Origin: Polaribacter batillariae
GTDB taxonomy: Bacteria; Bacteroidota; Bacteroidia; Flavobacteriales; Flavobacteriaceae
Length of the DNA: 64,000 bases
NCBI RefSeq assembly: GCF_017498485.1
Contig: NZ_CP071795.1
Location: 1,240,001 to 1,304,000, forward strand
Reading direction: 5' to 3'
Shown here: piece after piece, positions 45,475 to 54,800 of the stretch
Layout of the letters: every line of letters begins with the position of its first letter
How positions within the stretch are numbered: position 1 is the first letter of the stretch
Translations under genes and position numbers: made by a program
The notes under the pieces: model-generated
What the model saw: only the letters and a program-made list of their open reading frames with translations
What the model was told of the DNA's origin: nothing
The model's database searches: none

Positions 45475-46509
45475 TTACTTTACTGGTAGAGGGTTTTTAG
45501 TAAGTTCTAAATACTCGTTTCTATTCCTATAAATTTGAATACCTGTAAACAAAGCTTCTTTAAAAGAAGAGGGATTTGCCAAATTTTTTCCGGCAATATC
45601 GAAACCGGTTCCATGATCTGGAGACGTTCTAATTTTATGTAAACCTGCCGTAAAATTTACGCCATTCCCAAATGAGAGTGCTTTAAATGGTGCCAAACCT
45701 TGGTCGTGATAAGTTGCCAACACTCCATCGAACTGTTTATAGGTTTCTGAACCGAAAAAACCATCGGCTGCATACGGACCAAAAACTAAAGTCCCATTTT
45801 CTTTAATTTCATCTATCGTTGGTTTTATAACCTCGTCGTCTTCTTTTCCAATAACTCCTTTGTCTCCACAATGTGGGTTTAGAGATAAAACAGCAATCTT
45901 TGGCTTGTTAATTGCGAAATCTTTCTTTAAAGATTCGTACATTATGTTTACTTTCTCTTTAATAATCGATGGTGTAATTGCCTCTGCCACTTTAGAAATT
46001 GGAATATGCCCAGTAATTAAACCAATTTTTAATTTATCGGTCATTAAAATCATTAAGCTATCGCCTTCTAAATTTGCTTCTAAATACTCTGTATGCCCAG
46101 GAAAATTAAAAGATTCTGATTGAATATTTTCTTTATTAATTGGCGCTGTAAGTAAAATATCTATTTGATCTTCTTTAAGATGTTCTGTAGCAGATGCTAA
46201 AGATTTTGCGGCATATTCTCCAGAAACTTTTGTAGATGTACCTAGCTCTAAATTAACCTCTTCTTTCCAAATATTTAATACATTTACCTTATTGTGGTTT
46301 AGTTGGTTTAAAGATGTAATTCCATAAACTGGAACTTCTAAACCAAGGGCTTTTTTATGATAAGAAATTACTTTAGTAGCTCCAAATAAAACTGGCGTAC
46401 AAAAATCTAACATTCTTTTATCTTGAAATGTTTTTAAAATAACTTCTATTCCAATTCCGTTTAAATCTCCAATTGAAATTCCAACGATAATTTTATCAGA
46501 TTTATCCAT
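45475..46509 (-). CDS. pdxA: 4-hydroxythreonine-4-phosphate dehydrogenase
   Basis: A 344-residue enzyme of the DXP-dependent pyridoxal phosphate pathway. It has IVGISIGDLNGIGIEV at the N-terminus, the metal ligands in FPGHTEYLE and LATYHDQGLAPFK, and RTSPDHGTGFDIAGK at the C-terminus. The start is set at 46509 (MDKSDKIIVG), since the 16 upstream codons overlap the divergent promoter region with ribE. Confidence 0.95.
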   Translation of the reverse strand: MDKSDKIIVGISIGDLNGIGIEVILKTFQDKRMLDFCTPVLFGATKVISYHKKALGLEVPVYGITSLNQLNHNKVNVLNIWKEEVNLELGTSTKVSGEYAAKSLASATEHLKEDQIDILLTAPINKENIQSESFNFPGHTEYLEANLEGDSLMILMTDKLKIGLITGHIPISKVAEAITPSIIKEKVNIMYESLKKDFAINKPKIAVLSLNPHCGDKGVIGKEDDEVIKPTIDEIKENGTLVFGPYAADGFFGSETYKQFDGVLATYHDQGLAPFKALSFGNGVNFTAGLHKIRTSPDHGTGFDIAGKNLANPSSFKEALFTGIQIYRNRNEYLELTKNPLPVK

Positions 46510-46529
46510 AGTAACTCTTCTAATATTTG

Positions 46530-46552
46530 TATTTTTGATTTGCACAAAAGTA
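46530..46552. promoter_or_regulatory. Divergent -7 boxes between pdxA and ribE
   Basis: Plus strand TATTTTTG (46530-46537) for ribE and minus strand TACTTTTG (46552-46545) for pdxA, both exact TAnnTTTG matches, only 7 bases apart. The two promoters must compete or overlap. Confidence 0.5.
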
Positions 46553-46567
46553 ACCAAAATTTAGCGA

Positions 46568-47152
46568 ATGTTTACAGGAATTATAGAAACACTTGGAGTT
46601 GTAACAAATATAAAAAAAGAGCAAGAGAATGTTCATTTAACTATAAAGAGTGCAATTACAAACGAACTAAAGATAGACCAAAGTGTTGCCCATAATGGAG
46701 TGTGCTTAACTGTGGTTGCTATAAATAATGATAAATATACAGTTACAGCTATTAAAGAAACATTAGACAAAACAACCATTGGATCTTTAAAAACAAATGA
46801 TATTCTGAATCTAGAACGTGCTATGAAGTTAGGCGATCGGTTAGATGGACATATTGTACAAGGTCACGTAGATGAGACTGGCATTTGTACAAACATCGAA
46901 AAACAGCATGGAAGCACCGTTTTTACCTTTAGTTATAATTCAGAAAAAAATAATATTACTATAGAAAAAGGTTCTATTACTGTAAATGGTGTAAGTTTAA
47001 CTGTAATAAATTCTAAAAAGAATTCTTTTAGTGTCGCAATTATACCTTATACTTTTGAAAACACTTCCTTCAAAAACATCGTATTAAATGATAAAGTAAA
47101 TTTAGAATTTGATGTTATTGGAAAGTACGTAACTAGGTTAACAGTTAGATAA
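46568..47152 (+). CDS. ribE: Riboflavin synthase, alpha subunit
   Basis: A 194-residue enzyme that dismutates 6,7-dimethyl-8-ribityllumazine to riboflavin. It has two lumazine-binding repeats: MFTGIIETLG ... NGVCLTVV, then GDRLDGHIVQGHVDETG ... VNGVSLTVI. No FMN riboswitch is seen in the short leader. Its stop is 4 bases from the convergent PID-CTERM-like gene. Confidence 0.95.
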   Translation: MFTGIIETLGVVTNIKKEQENVHLTIKSAITNELKIDQSVAHNGVCLTVVAINNDKYTVTAIKETLDKTTIGSLKTNDILNLERAMKLGDRLDGHIVQGHVDETGICTNIEKQHGSTVFTFSYNSEKNNITIEKGSITVNGVSLTVINSKKNSFSVAIIPYTFENTSFKNIVLNDKVNLEFDVIGKYVTRLTVR

Positions 47153-47156
47153 AATC

Positions 47157-47339
47157 TTATTCTCTAACTTTTTTAACTCCATAAATTATTCCCGAAATTA
47201 GTAAGAATAGCAACCCTCCATCAACTGGAAGACCTGGTGGTGGTGGTGGTGGACCTGGTGCTGGTGGCACAATTTGACCGTTAACAATACACGTAAATAT
47301 TAGCACTGTAAACAGCACTAAAAAAGTTTTTTTCTTCAT
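47157..47339 (-). CDS. Small exported protein with PID-CTERM-like sorting tail
   Basis: A 60-residue protein: signal peptide (1-21, ending CIVNGQ), a Pro-rich mid-section (PPAPGPPPPPPG) and a C-terminal LPVDGGLLFLLISGIIYGVK-type hydrophobic helix with a basic end. This matches the tripartite sorting signal (motif, helix, basic tail) of the Bacteroidetes PID-CTERM family, thought to be processed by an exosortase-type enzyme. Almost nothing remains once signal and tail are removed, so it may be a tiny surface peptide. Confidence 0.75.
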   Translation of the reverse strand: MKKKTFLVLFTVLIFTCIVNGQIVPPAPGPPPPPPGLPVDGGLLFLLISGIIYGVKKVRE

Positions 47340-47423
47340 TTTATTCCCCCCAGATTAAAATTTTGAAATATTTATAGTCGCAAATATATAATTTTTAAAT
47401 TAAATACTTGCTTAAAATAAAAG

Positions 47424-47497
47424 TGGTCCCACTTGGGCTCGAACCAAGGACCACCTGATTATGAGTCAGGTGCTCTAACCAACTGAGCTATGGGACC
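47424..47497 (-). tRNA. tRNA with CAU anticodon (Met or lysidine-modified Ile2)
   Basis: A 74-base cloverleaf on the minus strand: acceptor GGTCCCA/TGGGACC, D-arm AGCTCAGTTGGTTAGAGC, anticodon arm CCTGACTCATAATCAGG with anticodon CAT, T-arm TTGGTTCGAGCCCAA. CCA is not encoded. It is not an initiator (first pair G-C). Elongator Met and Ile2 with a CAT gene anticodon cannot be separated by eye. Confidence 0.93.
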
Positions 47498-47558
47498 AAA
47501 ATTATTGGATGCAAATGTACTATTTATTTTAAATATCTAATAAGAAAAAATAAAAATC

Positions 47559-48530
47559 TTAAACAGATCTGTTCATTAACCACAAACCAAAGTTTTTAAG
47601 GTTGGTTTTTCCAGTCGCATCAATATCCATTTTAGCCAATGTATCAAAGGCTTTTTGAGTATAGTTTTCTATTTGATCTTTTACTAATAAAGGAATGTCG
47701 TTCAATTGAAAAATTCTTTTAACATCTGCAATTTTAACCGTATTTTCTTTCAGTTTTTTTCTATAAAGGTATTTTAATTTTCCTCTATCATGATTATTAG
47801 AAACCTCTAGCGCCTTTAAATATAAATAGGTCTTTTTATTTTCTATAATGTCTCCTCCTATTTGTTTTCCAAAGGTTTCTGGATCTCCAAAAGTGTCTAA
47901 ATAATCGTCTTGTAATTGAAAAGCCAACCCTAAATTTAATCCAAAGTCGTAAATTAAATTTGCATTTTCATCATTTGTTTCTGCTACAATTGCCCCCATT
48001 TTTAATGCTGCAGCAACTAAAACAGAGGTTTTTAAGCGAATCATGTTTATGTATTCGTCTATCGCAACATCGTTTCTTGTTTCGAAATCGACATCTAATT
48101 GTTGTCCATCGCAAACTTCTAAAGCCGTTTTGCTAAATAATTTTGCCAATTTTTGAAAAACAACTGGCTCGTAATTCTCGAAATACTGATATGCCAAAAT
48201 AAGCATTGCATCTCCAGATAAGATTCCTGTATTGATATTCCATTTTTCATGAACAGTTGCTTTTCCTCTTCGTAAAGGAGCCGCATCCATAATATCATCA
48301 TGCACTAAAGTAAAGTTATGAAAAACCTCTACTGATAACGCTGCTGGCAATGCTTTTTTAAATTCCCCAGAAAAAATATCTGCAGCCATTAAAGTAAGCA
48401 TAGGCCTAATTCTTTTACCTCCTAATTGTAAAATATAATCTATGGGTTCGTATAAGTTTTTAGGCTCTCGAATCCATTCTTTTGATTCTAAATAAGACAG
48501 AAACTCTTTTTGATAATGTAAAATATCCAA
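47559..48530 (-). CDS. Polyprenyl (farnesyl/geranylgeranyl-type) diphosphate synthase
   Basis: A 323-residue trans-prenyltransferase with both Asp-rich motifs: FARM in VHDDIMDAAPLRRG and SARM in LQDDYLDTFGD, plus LGGKRIRPML. Product length, from C15 to longer, is set by residues before the first motif (VFHNFTLVHDD) and cannot be assigned with confidence. It supplies prenyl diphosphates for quinones, carotenoids (crtY lies at 59.7 kb) or cell-wall lipids. Confidence 0.92.
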   Translation of the reverse strand: MDILHYQKEFLSYLESKEWIREPKNLYEPIDYILQLGGKRIRPMLTLMAADIFSGEFKKALPAALSVEVFHNFTLVHDDIMDAAPLRRGKATVHEKWNINTGILSGDAMLILAYQYFENYEPVVFQKLAKLFSKTALEVCDGQQLDVDFETRNDVAIDEYINMIRLKTSVLVAAALKMGAIVAETNDENANLIYDFGLNLGLAFQLQDDYLDTFGDPETFGKQIGGDIIENKKTYLYLKALEVSNNHDRGKLKYLYRKKLKENTVKIADVKRIFQLNDIPLLVKDQIENYTQKAFDTLAKMDIDATGKTNLKNFGLWLMNRSV

Positions 48531-48606
48531 ATTTGTATTTTTTTGTAAAAATAATGTAAAGAAATTTTACTTTCTAAAGGAAAAGTAAAAAAATTATTAA
48601 AACTTT

Positions 48607-48647
48607 GGAAACTTTTTTTGTTTCTAAAGTTTCCGTGCGTATATTTG
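48607..48647 (+). promoter_or_regulatory. Consensus promoter and predicted TetR operator of the efflux operon
   Basis: TTTG (48617-48620), 19 bases, TATATTTG (48640-48647): exact match to the Bacteroidetes consensus. A perfect 9-base inverted repeat, GGAAACTTT (48607-48615)/AAAGTTTCC (48626-48634), encloses the -33 element. This is a likely binding site by which the TetR product represses its own operon (inference). Confidence 0.7.
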
Positions 48648-48659
48648 CATCCGAAAATT

Positions 48660-49259
48660 ATGAGAAATAAAATTTTAGAAAAATCAAACGATTTGTTTTT
48701 AAACCTAGGGTTTAAAAGCGTTACTATGGACGAAATTGCCAGCAATCTAGGGGTTTCCAAAAAAACCATCTACAAATATTTTAAAAATAAAACAGCATTG
48801 GTAACTGCGGTTACAGAATATATGTTTGCTATTATTTGTAATGGAATTAACGATATCTGTAAGAAAAACCTAAATCCTATAGAAGAAATATTTTCTATTA
48901 AAAGAATGGTAATGAAACATTTAAAAGACGAAAAATCGTCTCCACAATATCAACTTCAAAAATATTATCCTAAAATTTATGCATCTTTAAAACAAAAACA
49001 GTTTCAAGTGATGCAAGAAACTATAAAAGACAATCTTAAAAGAGGTGTTGAGTTAGATTTGTTTCGAAAAGAAATTAACATCGATTTTATTTCTAGAATT
49101 TATTTCTACGGAATTAATGGTATTAAAGACCAAGAAGTTTTTCCGATTACCTATTTTTCGATGAATGAACTTACGAACCACTATTTAGAATATCATATTA
49201 GAGGAATTGCCACAGAAAAAGGAGTACAAGAACTAAAAAAACAACTAAATCAGAAATAA
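48660..49259 (+). CDS. TetR/AcrR-family regulator of the efflux operon
   Basis: A 199-residue regulator. The TetR helix-turn-helix (SVTMDEIASNLGVSKKTIYK) is at residues about 21-40, with a helical ligand-binding C-terminus. The start is set at 48660 (MRNKILEKS), downstream of the consensus promoter; a longer frame from 48618 would begin inside it. First gene of an operon with tolC-, membrane fusion- and RND-type genes, 4 bases before the next start. Confidence 0.92.
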   Translation: MRNKILEKSNDLFLNLGFKSVTMDEIASNLGVSKKTIYKYFKNKTALVTAVTEYMFAIICNGINDICKKNLNPIEEIFSIKRMVMKHLKDEKSSPQYQLQKYYPKIYASLKQKQFQVMQETIKDNLKRGVELDLFRKEINIDFISRIYFYGINGIKDQEVFPITYFSMNELTNHYLEYHIRGIATEKGVQELKKQLNQK

Positions 49260-49263
49260 AAAG

Positions 49264-50670
49264 ATGAAAAAAATATTATTGATGTTTTTTATCAGCTTAT
49301 TTTACTTGAGTTCAAATGCTCAAGAAAAACAAATGAGTTTATCTCTTCAAGAAGCGATCGATTTTGCTTTAGAGAACAGCTACAATACAAAAGCATCTCA
49401 AAACGACATTCTTTCTGCACAGAAAAAAGTTTGGGAAACCACCACTATTGGTTTGCCACAAATTGATGCGAAAGTAGATTATCAGAATTTTTTAAAACAG
49501 CCTGTTTCTTTATTGCCTGCTGCTGCTTTCGACAATACTTCTTCGACTGTAAATACAGTTGAAGACTATTTCGATTTACAAGCTAACAGAGAAGTTGTTG
49601 CGCCTGAAGGCTTTATTCCTGTGGTTTTTGGAACCAAACAAAACATGAATGCCTCTGTAACTTTAAGACAACTCTTGTTTGACGGTTCTTATTTAGTTGG
49701 ACTTCAGGCATCCAAAACCTTTTTAAAAATTTCTGAACAGGCAAATATTAAAACAGAAATGCTTACCAAAGAAGCTGTTATAAATGCTTACGGAAATGTT
49801 TTAGTGAGTGAAAATACCATTGCCATTTTACAAAAAAATATTAAAGTTCTTCAGAAAAATTTTAATGACGCCAAGAAAATTTACGAAAACGGATTGAATG
49901 AAGAGGAAGATGTAGAACAGTTAGAAATTACTTTAGGAAATCTTAAAAATCAACTTGCCAATGTGGTTCGAATGAAAGAAATCGCCTATCAAATGTTAAA
50001 CCTTTCTATGGGAAACCCAATTGATACCAAACTAACTTTAACAGATAGTTTAGATTCTTTAACCATGCAAAATATCGATTTAGGCATTATTGCAACCGAA
50101 TTTAATGTCGATAATCACATCGATTTTAAAATTGCCCAAAACGATCGTGAATCTAAACGTTTGTTAGTAAAATTAGAACAAAGTAAGGCATTGCCAAGCT
50201 TAAGCGCATTTTTAAATTATGGGGCACAAGCAAACGCCAATTCTTTTACCTTTTTAAATAGCGACCAACGTTGGTTCGATTCTTCTTTATTAGGGGTTAG
50301 TTTAAACATTCCTATTTTTAGCAGTCTGGGCAGAAGTGCTAAAACTGCACAAGCAAAAATCGATTTAGAAACTGCAGATTTGCGTTTACAAGAAACCAAG
50401 CAACGTTTAAGTTTACAAGCACAAAAAGCAAAAAACGATTATCAATTTAGTATCGAAAACTATCAAACTTCAAAAAGAAATCTTGCTTTATCAGAAAGAA
50501 TAGAAAAGAAACAAAGAATTAAATTTTTCGAAGGAATTTCTTCTAGTTTCGATTTGCTACAAGCGCAAAATCAATTATATACGCAACAACAAAATTACAT
50601 ACAATCTATGTTAGATGTAATTGCCAAAAAAGCAACACTAGAAAACGCATTAAACCTACCAACTAAATAA
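49264..50670 (+). CDS. TolC-family outer-membrane efflux protein
   Basis: A 468-residue outer-membrane channel: signal peptide (MKKILLMFFISLFYLSSNAQ), two OEP repeats of long coiled helices (LSLQEAIDFALENSYNTKA at the start, FEGISSSFDLLQAQNQLY at the end). It is the exit duct of the tripartite pump formed with the next two proteins. Confidence 0.93.
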   Translation: MKKILLMFFISLFYLSSNAQEKQMSLSLQEAIDFALENSYNTKASQNDILSAQKKVWETTTIGLPQIDAKVDYQNFLKQPVSLLPAAAFDNTSSTVNTVEDYFDLQANREVVAPEGFIPVVFGTKQNMNASVTLRQLLFDGSYLVGLQASKTFLKISEQANIKTEMLTKEAVINAYGNVLVSENTIAILQKNIKVLQKNFNDAKKIYENGLNEEEDVEQLEITLGNLKNQLANVVRMKEIAYQMLNLSMGNPIDTKLTLTDSLDSLTMQNIDLGIIATEFNVDNHIDFKIAQNDRESKRLLVKLEQSKALPSLSAFLNYGAQANANSFTFLNSDQRWFDSSLLGVSLNIPIFSSLGRSAKTAQAKIDLETADLRLQETKQRLSLQAQKAKNDYQFSIENYQTSKRNLALSERIEKKQRIKFFEGISSSFDLLQAQNQLYTQQQNYIQSMLDVIAKKATLENALNLPTK

Positions 50671-50680
50671 CCAAATTATT

Positions 50681-51859
50681 ATGAAAAACATCTATTTATT
50701 ACTTTTAATAGGGCTTCTAATAACTTCTTGTGGAGACAAAAAAGAGCTTTCTGTTGATGATGTTCTCGCTACAAACGACATTGCTAAAATTAAATCGAAA
50801 AAAGCAGATTTAGATGCAAAACAGCAAGAAATCGCAAACGATTTAAAAAAATTAAACGACAAATTAGACGATTTAAATGAAGATAAAAACATTCCTTTAA
50901 TTACTACTTACAAAGTAAAAGAGCAAGTTTTTAATCATTATATAGAATTGCAAGGAAACGTACAAACAAAACAAAATGTTTTAATATATCCAGAAATGCC
51001 TGGAATTTTAGAAAACGTATATGTAAAAGAAGGGCAAAAAGTTTCTAAAGGGCAAATTTTAGCAAAAATAGACGATGGAGGAATGTCTTCTCAATTAGCT
51101 CAATTAGAAGCAAATGCACAATTGGCCAAAACAACTTACGAGCGTCAAAAAAGACTGTGGAATCAAAAAATTGGTTCAGAAATTCAGTTCTTACAAGCCA
51201 AAACAAATTACGAATCGCAAACAAATGCTGTAAAACAGTTAAAAAGTCAGTTGGGCAAAGCTACCATTAGAGCACCTTTTTCTGGAATTATAGACGATGT
51301 TTTTAAAGAAAGAGGAACTGTGGTTGCACCAGGCATGGGTTCAGAAATTTTTAGAATTGTAAATCTTTCGAACATGTATATAGAAACAGAAGTTCCAGAA
51401 ACATACATTGGTCGTATCACAAAAAATAAAGATGTCGAAGTAAATTTTCCTGTTTTAGGAGAAACTGTAAACTCTAAAATTAGACAAGTTGGTAATTTTA
51501 TCAACCCCAATAATAGGTCTTTTAAAATTGAAATTGGAGTTCCTAATTTAAACGGAAAAGTAAAACCAAACTTAACTGCCAGATTAAAATTAAACGATTA
51601 CACAAACCCGAATGCGGTTTTAATTCCGCAATCTATCATTTCTGAAAATGCAAAAGGAGCGCAATTTATCTACATAATAAAAGATAAAAACGAAAATAAC
51701 GAAGCTATTGCAGAAAGATTAATTATCGAAACCGGAAAAACACAAGGAGACCTAATTGAGGTAACAAAAAACCTTACTGCAGATACTGAAGTTATTATAG
51801 AAGGTGCAAGAAGTGTAAACAATGGCCAAGCTGTAAAAGTAATTCATAAAAAGCAATAA
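50681..51859 (+). CDS. RND efflux periplasmic adaptor (membrane fusion protein)
   Basis: A 392-residue lipoprotein (lipobox LITSC, Cys17). A coiled coil (about 25-65) precedes the barrel-sandwich lipoyl-like fold (EGQKVSKGQILAKIDDGG ... RAPFSGIIDDVFKERG) and beta-barrel domain. It joins the inner-membrane pump to TolC. One base separates its stop from the pump gene. Confidence 0.93.
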   Translation: MKNIYLLLLIGLLITSCGDKKELSVDDVLATNDIAKIKSKKADLDAKQQEIANDLKKLNDKLDDLNEDKNIPLITTYKVKEQVFNHYIELQGNVQTKQNVLIYPEMPGILENVYVKEGQKVSKGQILAKIDDGGMSSQLAQLEANAQLAKTTYERQKRLWNQKIGSEIQFLQAKTNYESQTNAVKQLKSQLGKATIRAPFSGIIDDVFKERGTVVAPGMGSEIFRIVNLSNMYIETEVPETYIGRITKNKDVEVNFPVLGETVNSKIRQVGNFINPNNRSFKIEIGVPNLNGKVKPNLTARLKLNDYTNPNAVLIPQSIISENAKGAQFIYIIKDKNENNEAIAERLIIETGKTQGDLIEVTKNLTADTEVIIEGARSVNNGQAVKVIHKKQ

Positions 51860-51860
51860 A

Positions 51861-54800
51861 ATGGCGAAGAAAAACAAACAAGTAGATAAAGAATTTAAAC
51901 TTTCGTCGTGGGCAATAAATAACAAAACCACCATTTATGTTTTAATGTTTTTGATTCTTTATTTAGGAATTTCGGCATATTTTTCTATGCCTAGAGAAAA
52001 TTTTCCAGAAATAAACGAAACAAAAATTTATGTAAGTTCTGTGTATCCTGGAAATACTGCAGAAGATATCGAAAAATTAGTTACAAACCCTTTAGAAGAC
52101 AGGCTAAAATCGGTAAGTAATGTAACAAAAATTACCTCTACATCTCAAGAAGATTATTCGATAATTACCGTAGAATTCGACGAAAAAATAGATGTAAACA
52201 AAGCAAAACAAAAGGTAAAAGACGAAATAGACCAAGAAACTGCAGGTGAAGATTGGCCAACTTTTAATGGTGCCAAAGTAACGCCCAATGTTTTTGAATT
52301 GAGTATGTCTGAAGAAATTCCGATTTTAAATATTAATATTTCTGGAAATTACCCTGTTGCAAAACTAAAAGAATATGGCGAATATTTACAAGACGAAATC
52401 GAAGATTTAACAGAAATTAAAAAAGTAGATATTCGTGGAGCACAAGAAAAAGAAGTAGAAGTTGCTGTAGATATTTACAAAATGATGGCTGCAAAAGTGA
52501 GTTTCGATGATATTACAAATGCCATAAACCGTGGAAATGTAACCATGTCTGCAGGTAATTTTATTACAAGTCAGCAAAGAAGAACCATTAGAATTATTGG
52601 TGAAATAGAAAAACCATCCGATTTAGAAGATTTTGTAATTAAATCTGAAAACGGAAATCCTATTTACTTAAAAGATGTCGCAAAAGTTTTCTTTAGAGAT
52701 AAAGATAAAACAACCTACGCTAGAGAAAATGGTGAAGCTGTTGTAATGCTAGATGTTAAAAAAAGATCTGGTGAAAACATGGTCGCAGCCGCAGATAAAA
52801 TTGGTAAAATAGTAAAACAAGCAAAGAAAGATCATTTCCCCCCAGATTTAAAAGTAACCATTGCAAACGATCAATCTCCAAAAACCATTGGGCAAGTAGA
52901 TGATTTGGTAAACAACATTATCTTTGGAGTTATCTTAGTGGTTATTGTTTTAATGTTTTTCCTTGGTTTTAAAAATGCCATTTTTGTAGGTTTTGCCATC
53001 CCAATGTCTATGTTTATGTCTTTAATGATCTTAAATTTATTTGGGCAAACTTTAAATACAATGGTACTTTTCGGGTTAATTATGGGACTTGGAATGCTGG
53101 TAGATAACGGAATTGTGGTTGTTGAAAACGTATATCGTTTAATGGACGAAGAAGGAATGACCCGAATTGAAGCCGCCAAAAAAGGAATTGGAGAAATCGC
53201 ATTTCCCATAATTATATCAACCTTAACAACAGTGGCAGCATTTGTTCCTTTAGGCCTTTGGCCTGGAATTATGGGGCAATTTATGATGATATTGCCCATT
53301 ACTTTATCGATTGTTTTAGGCTCTTCTTTATTTGTAGCAATTTTCTTTAACTCAGTTTTAGTTTCTCAATTTATGAATACAGAAGATAAAGACATGCCTT
53401 TAAAAAACATTATCAGGCTAACAAGTATTATGGCCATAATTGGCTTGTTAATTTTCTTTTTTGGTGGAGCATACAATGCTTTAGGAACTTTAATAATTTT
53501 TACATCAATTATGCTGTGGGTGTATCGATTATTTTTAAGAAAAGCCGCCAATTATTTTCAAAAAAACACCCTAGTTTCTTTAGAAAACTGGTACGAAAAA
53601 CAGTTAAAAAAAGCACTTTCTGGTTGGACGCCTTATATTTTAGTTGCAGGAACTTTTGTTCTATTAATTCTCGCTTTTATGAGTTTTGGCATGTCTGTGA
53701 GCACTCAAAGAACAAAGATTGAATTTTTCCCAGACAACAAACCCAATCAAATTATTGTTTACATCGAATATCCAGAAGGAACAGATATCGAGAAAACAAA
53801 CCAAATTACCAAAGAAATAGAACAAAAGGTTTATGGTGTTCTAAATCAAGATCAATACACAGATGGCGATTATAATTTTATGGTAGAAAGTACGGTTTCG
53901 CAAGTGGGTGAAGGAGCAGGAAACCCGCAAACAGATGGAGGCTCGTCTGCAGAAATGCCACACAAAGGAAAAATTACAGCTTCTATGCGCGAATATAAAT
54001 ACAGACGTGGAGAAGATAGTGAAATTTTACGCCAAAAAGTACAAGAAGCTTTAGTTGGCATTTATCCTGGCGTTTTAATTTCTGTAGAAAAAGATGCCAA
54101 CGGACCACCAGCAGGACCACCAATTAATATAGAATTGAATGGCGAAGATTACGAAGAATTAATTTTTACAGCAGAAAGAATGCGCGATTACTTAAACACG
54201 CAAAGTATTTCTGGTGTAGATGAGTTAAAAATAGATGTAAACAAATCGAAACCTGGAATGCAGGTTTTGGTTGATAGAAAAAAAGCTGGCGAATTAGGCG
54301 TTTCTACAGGGCAAGTTGGGCAACAATTAAGAGCTGCTATTTTTGGAAATAAAGCAGGTATTTATAAAGAAAATGGCGAAGATTACGATATTTATGTTCG
54401 TTTTAATGAAGAAGATAGGTACGATAAAAGTGCCGTTTTTAATCAAAAAATAACGTTTAGAGATCCAGCTACCGGAAAAATTAAAGAAATTCCTGTTTCT
54501 GCAGTTGCAACGCAAACCAATAGTTCTGGTTTTAGTGCCATTAAACACAAAAACGTAAAAAGAGTGGTAACCGTTTACTCTGCATTGTCTCCAGGCGAAA
54601 CAGATGCAGGTGCTGTGGTTAGTAGAATTCAAAATTCGATGAAGAGCTTTAAAGACCTACCCAAAGGAATTAAAATAGATTATACAGGGCAAATTGAAGA
54701 ACAAAACAAACAAATGGCCTTTTTAATGGGCGCATTTTTTACAGGTTTATTATTAATTTTCTTCATCTTAATTTTTCAATTTAATTCGGTTTCTAAACCA

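Noticed and set aside
46510..46567. FMN riboswitch upstream of ribE
   Set aside because: The 58-base divergent gap is too short for the conserved FMN aptamer and holds two promoter boxes instead.
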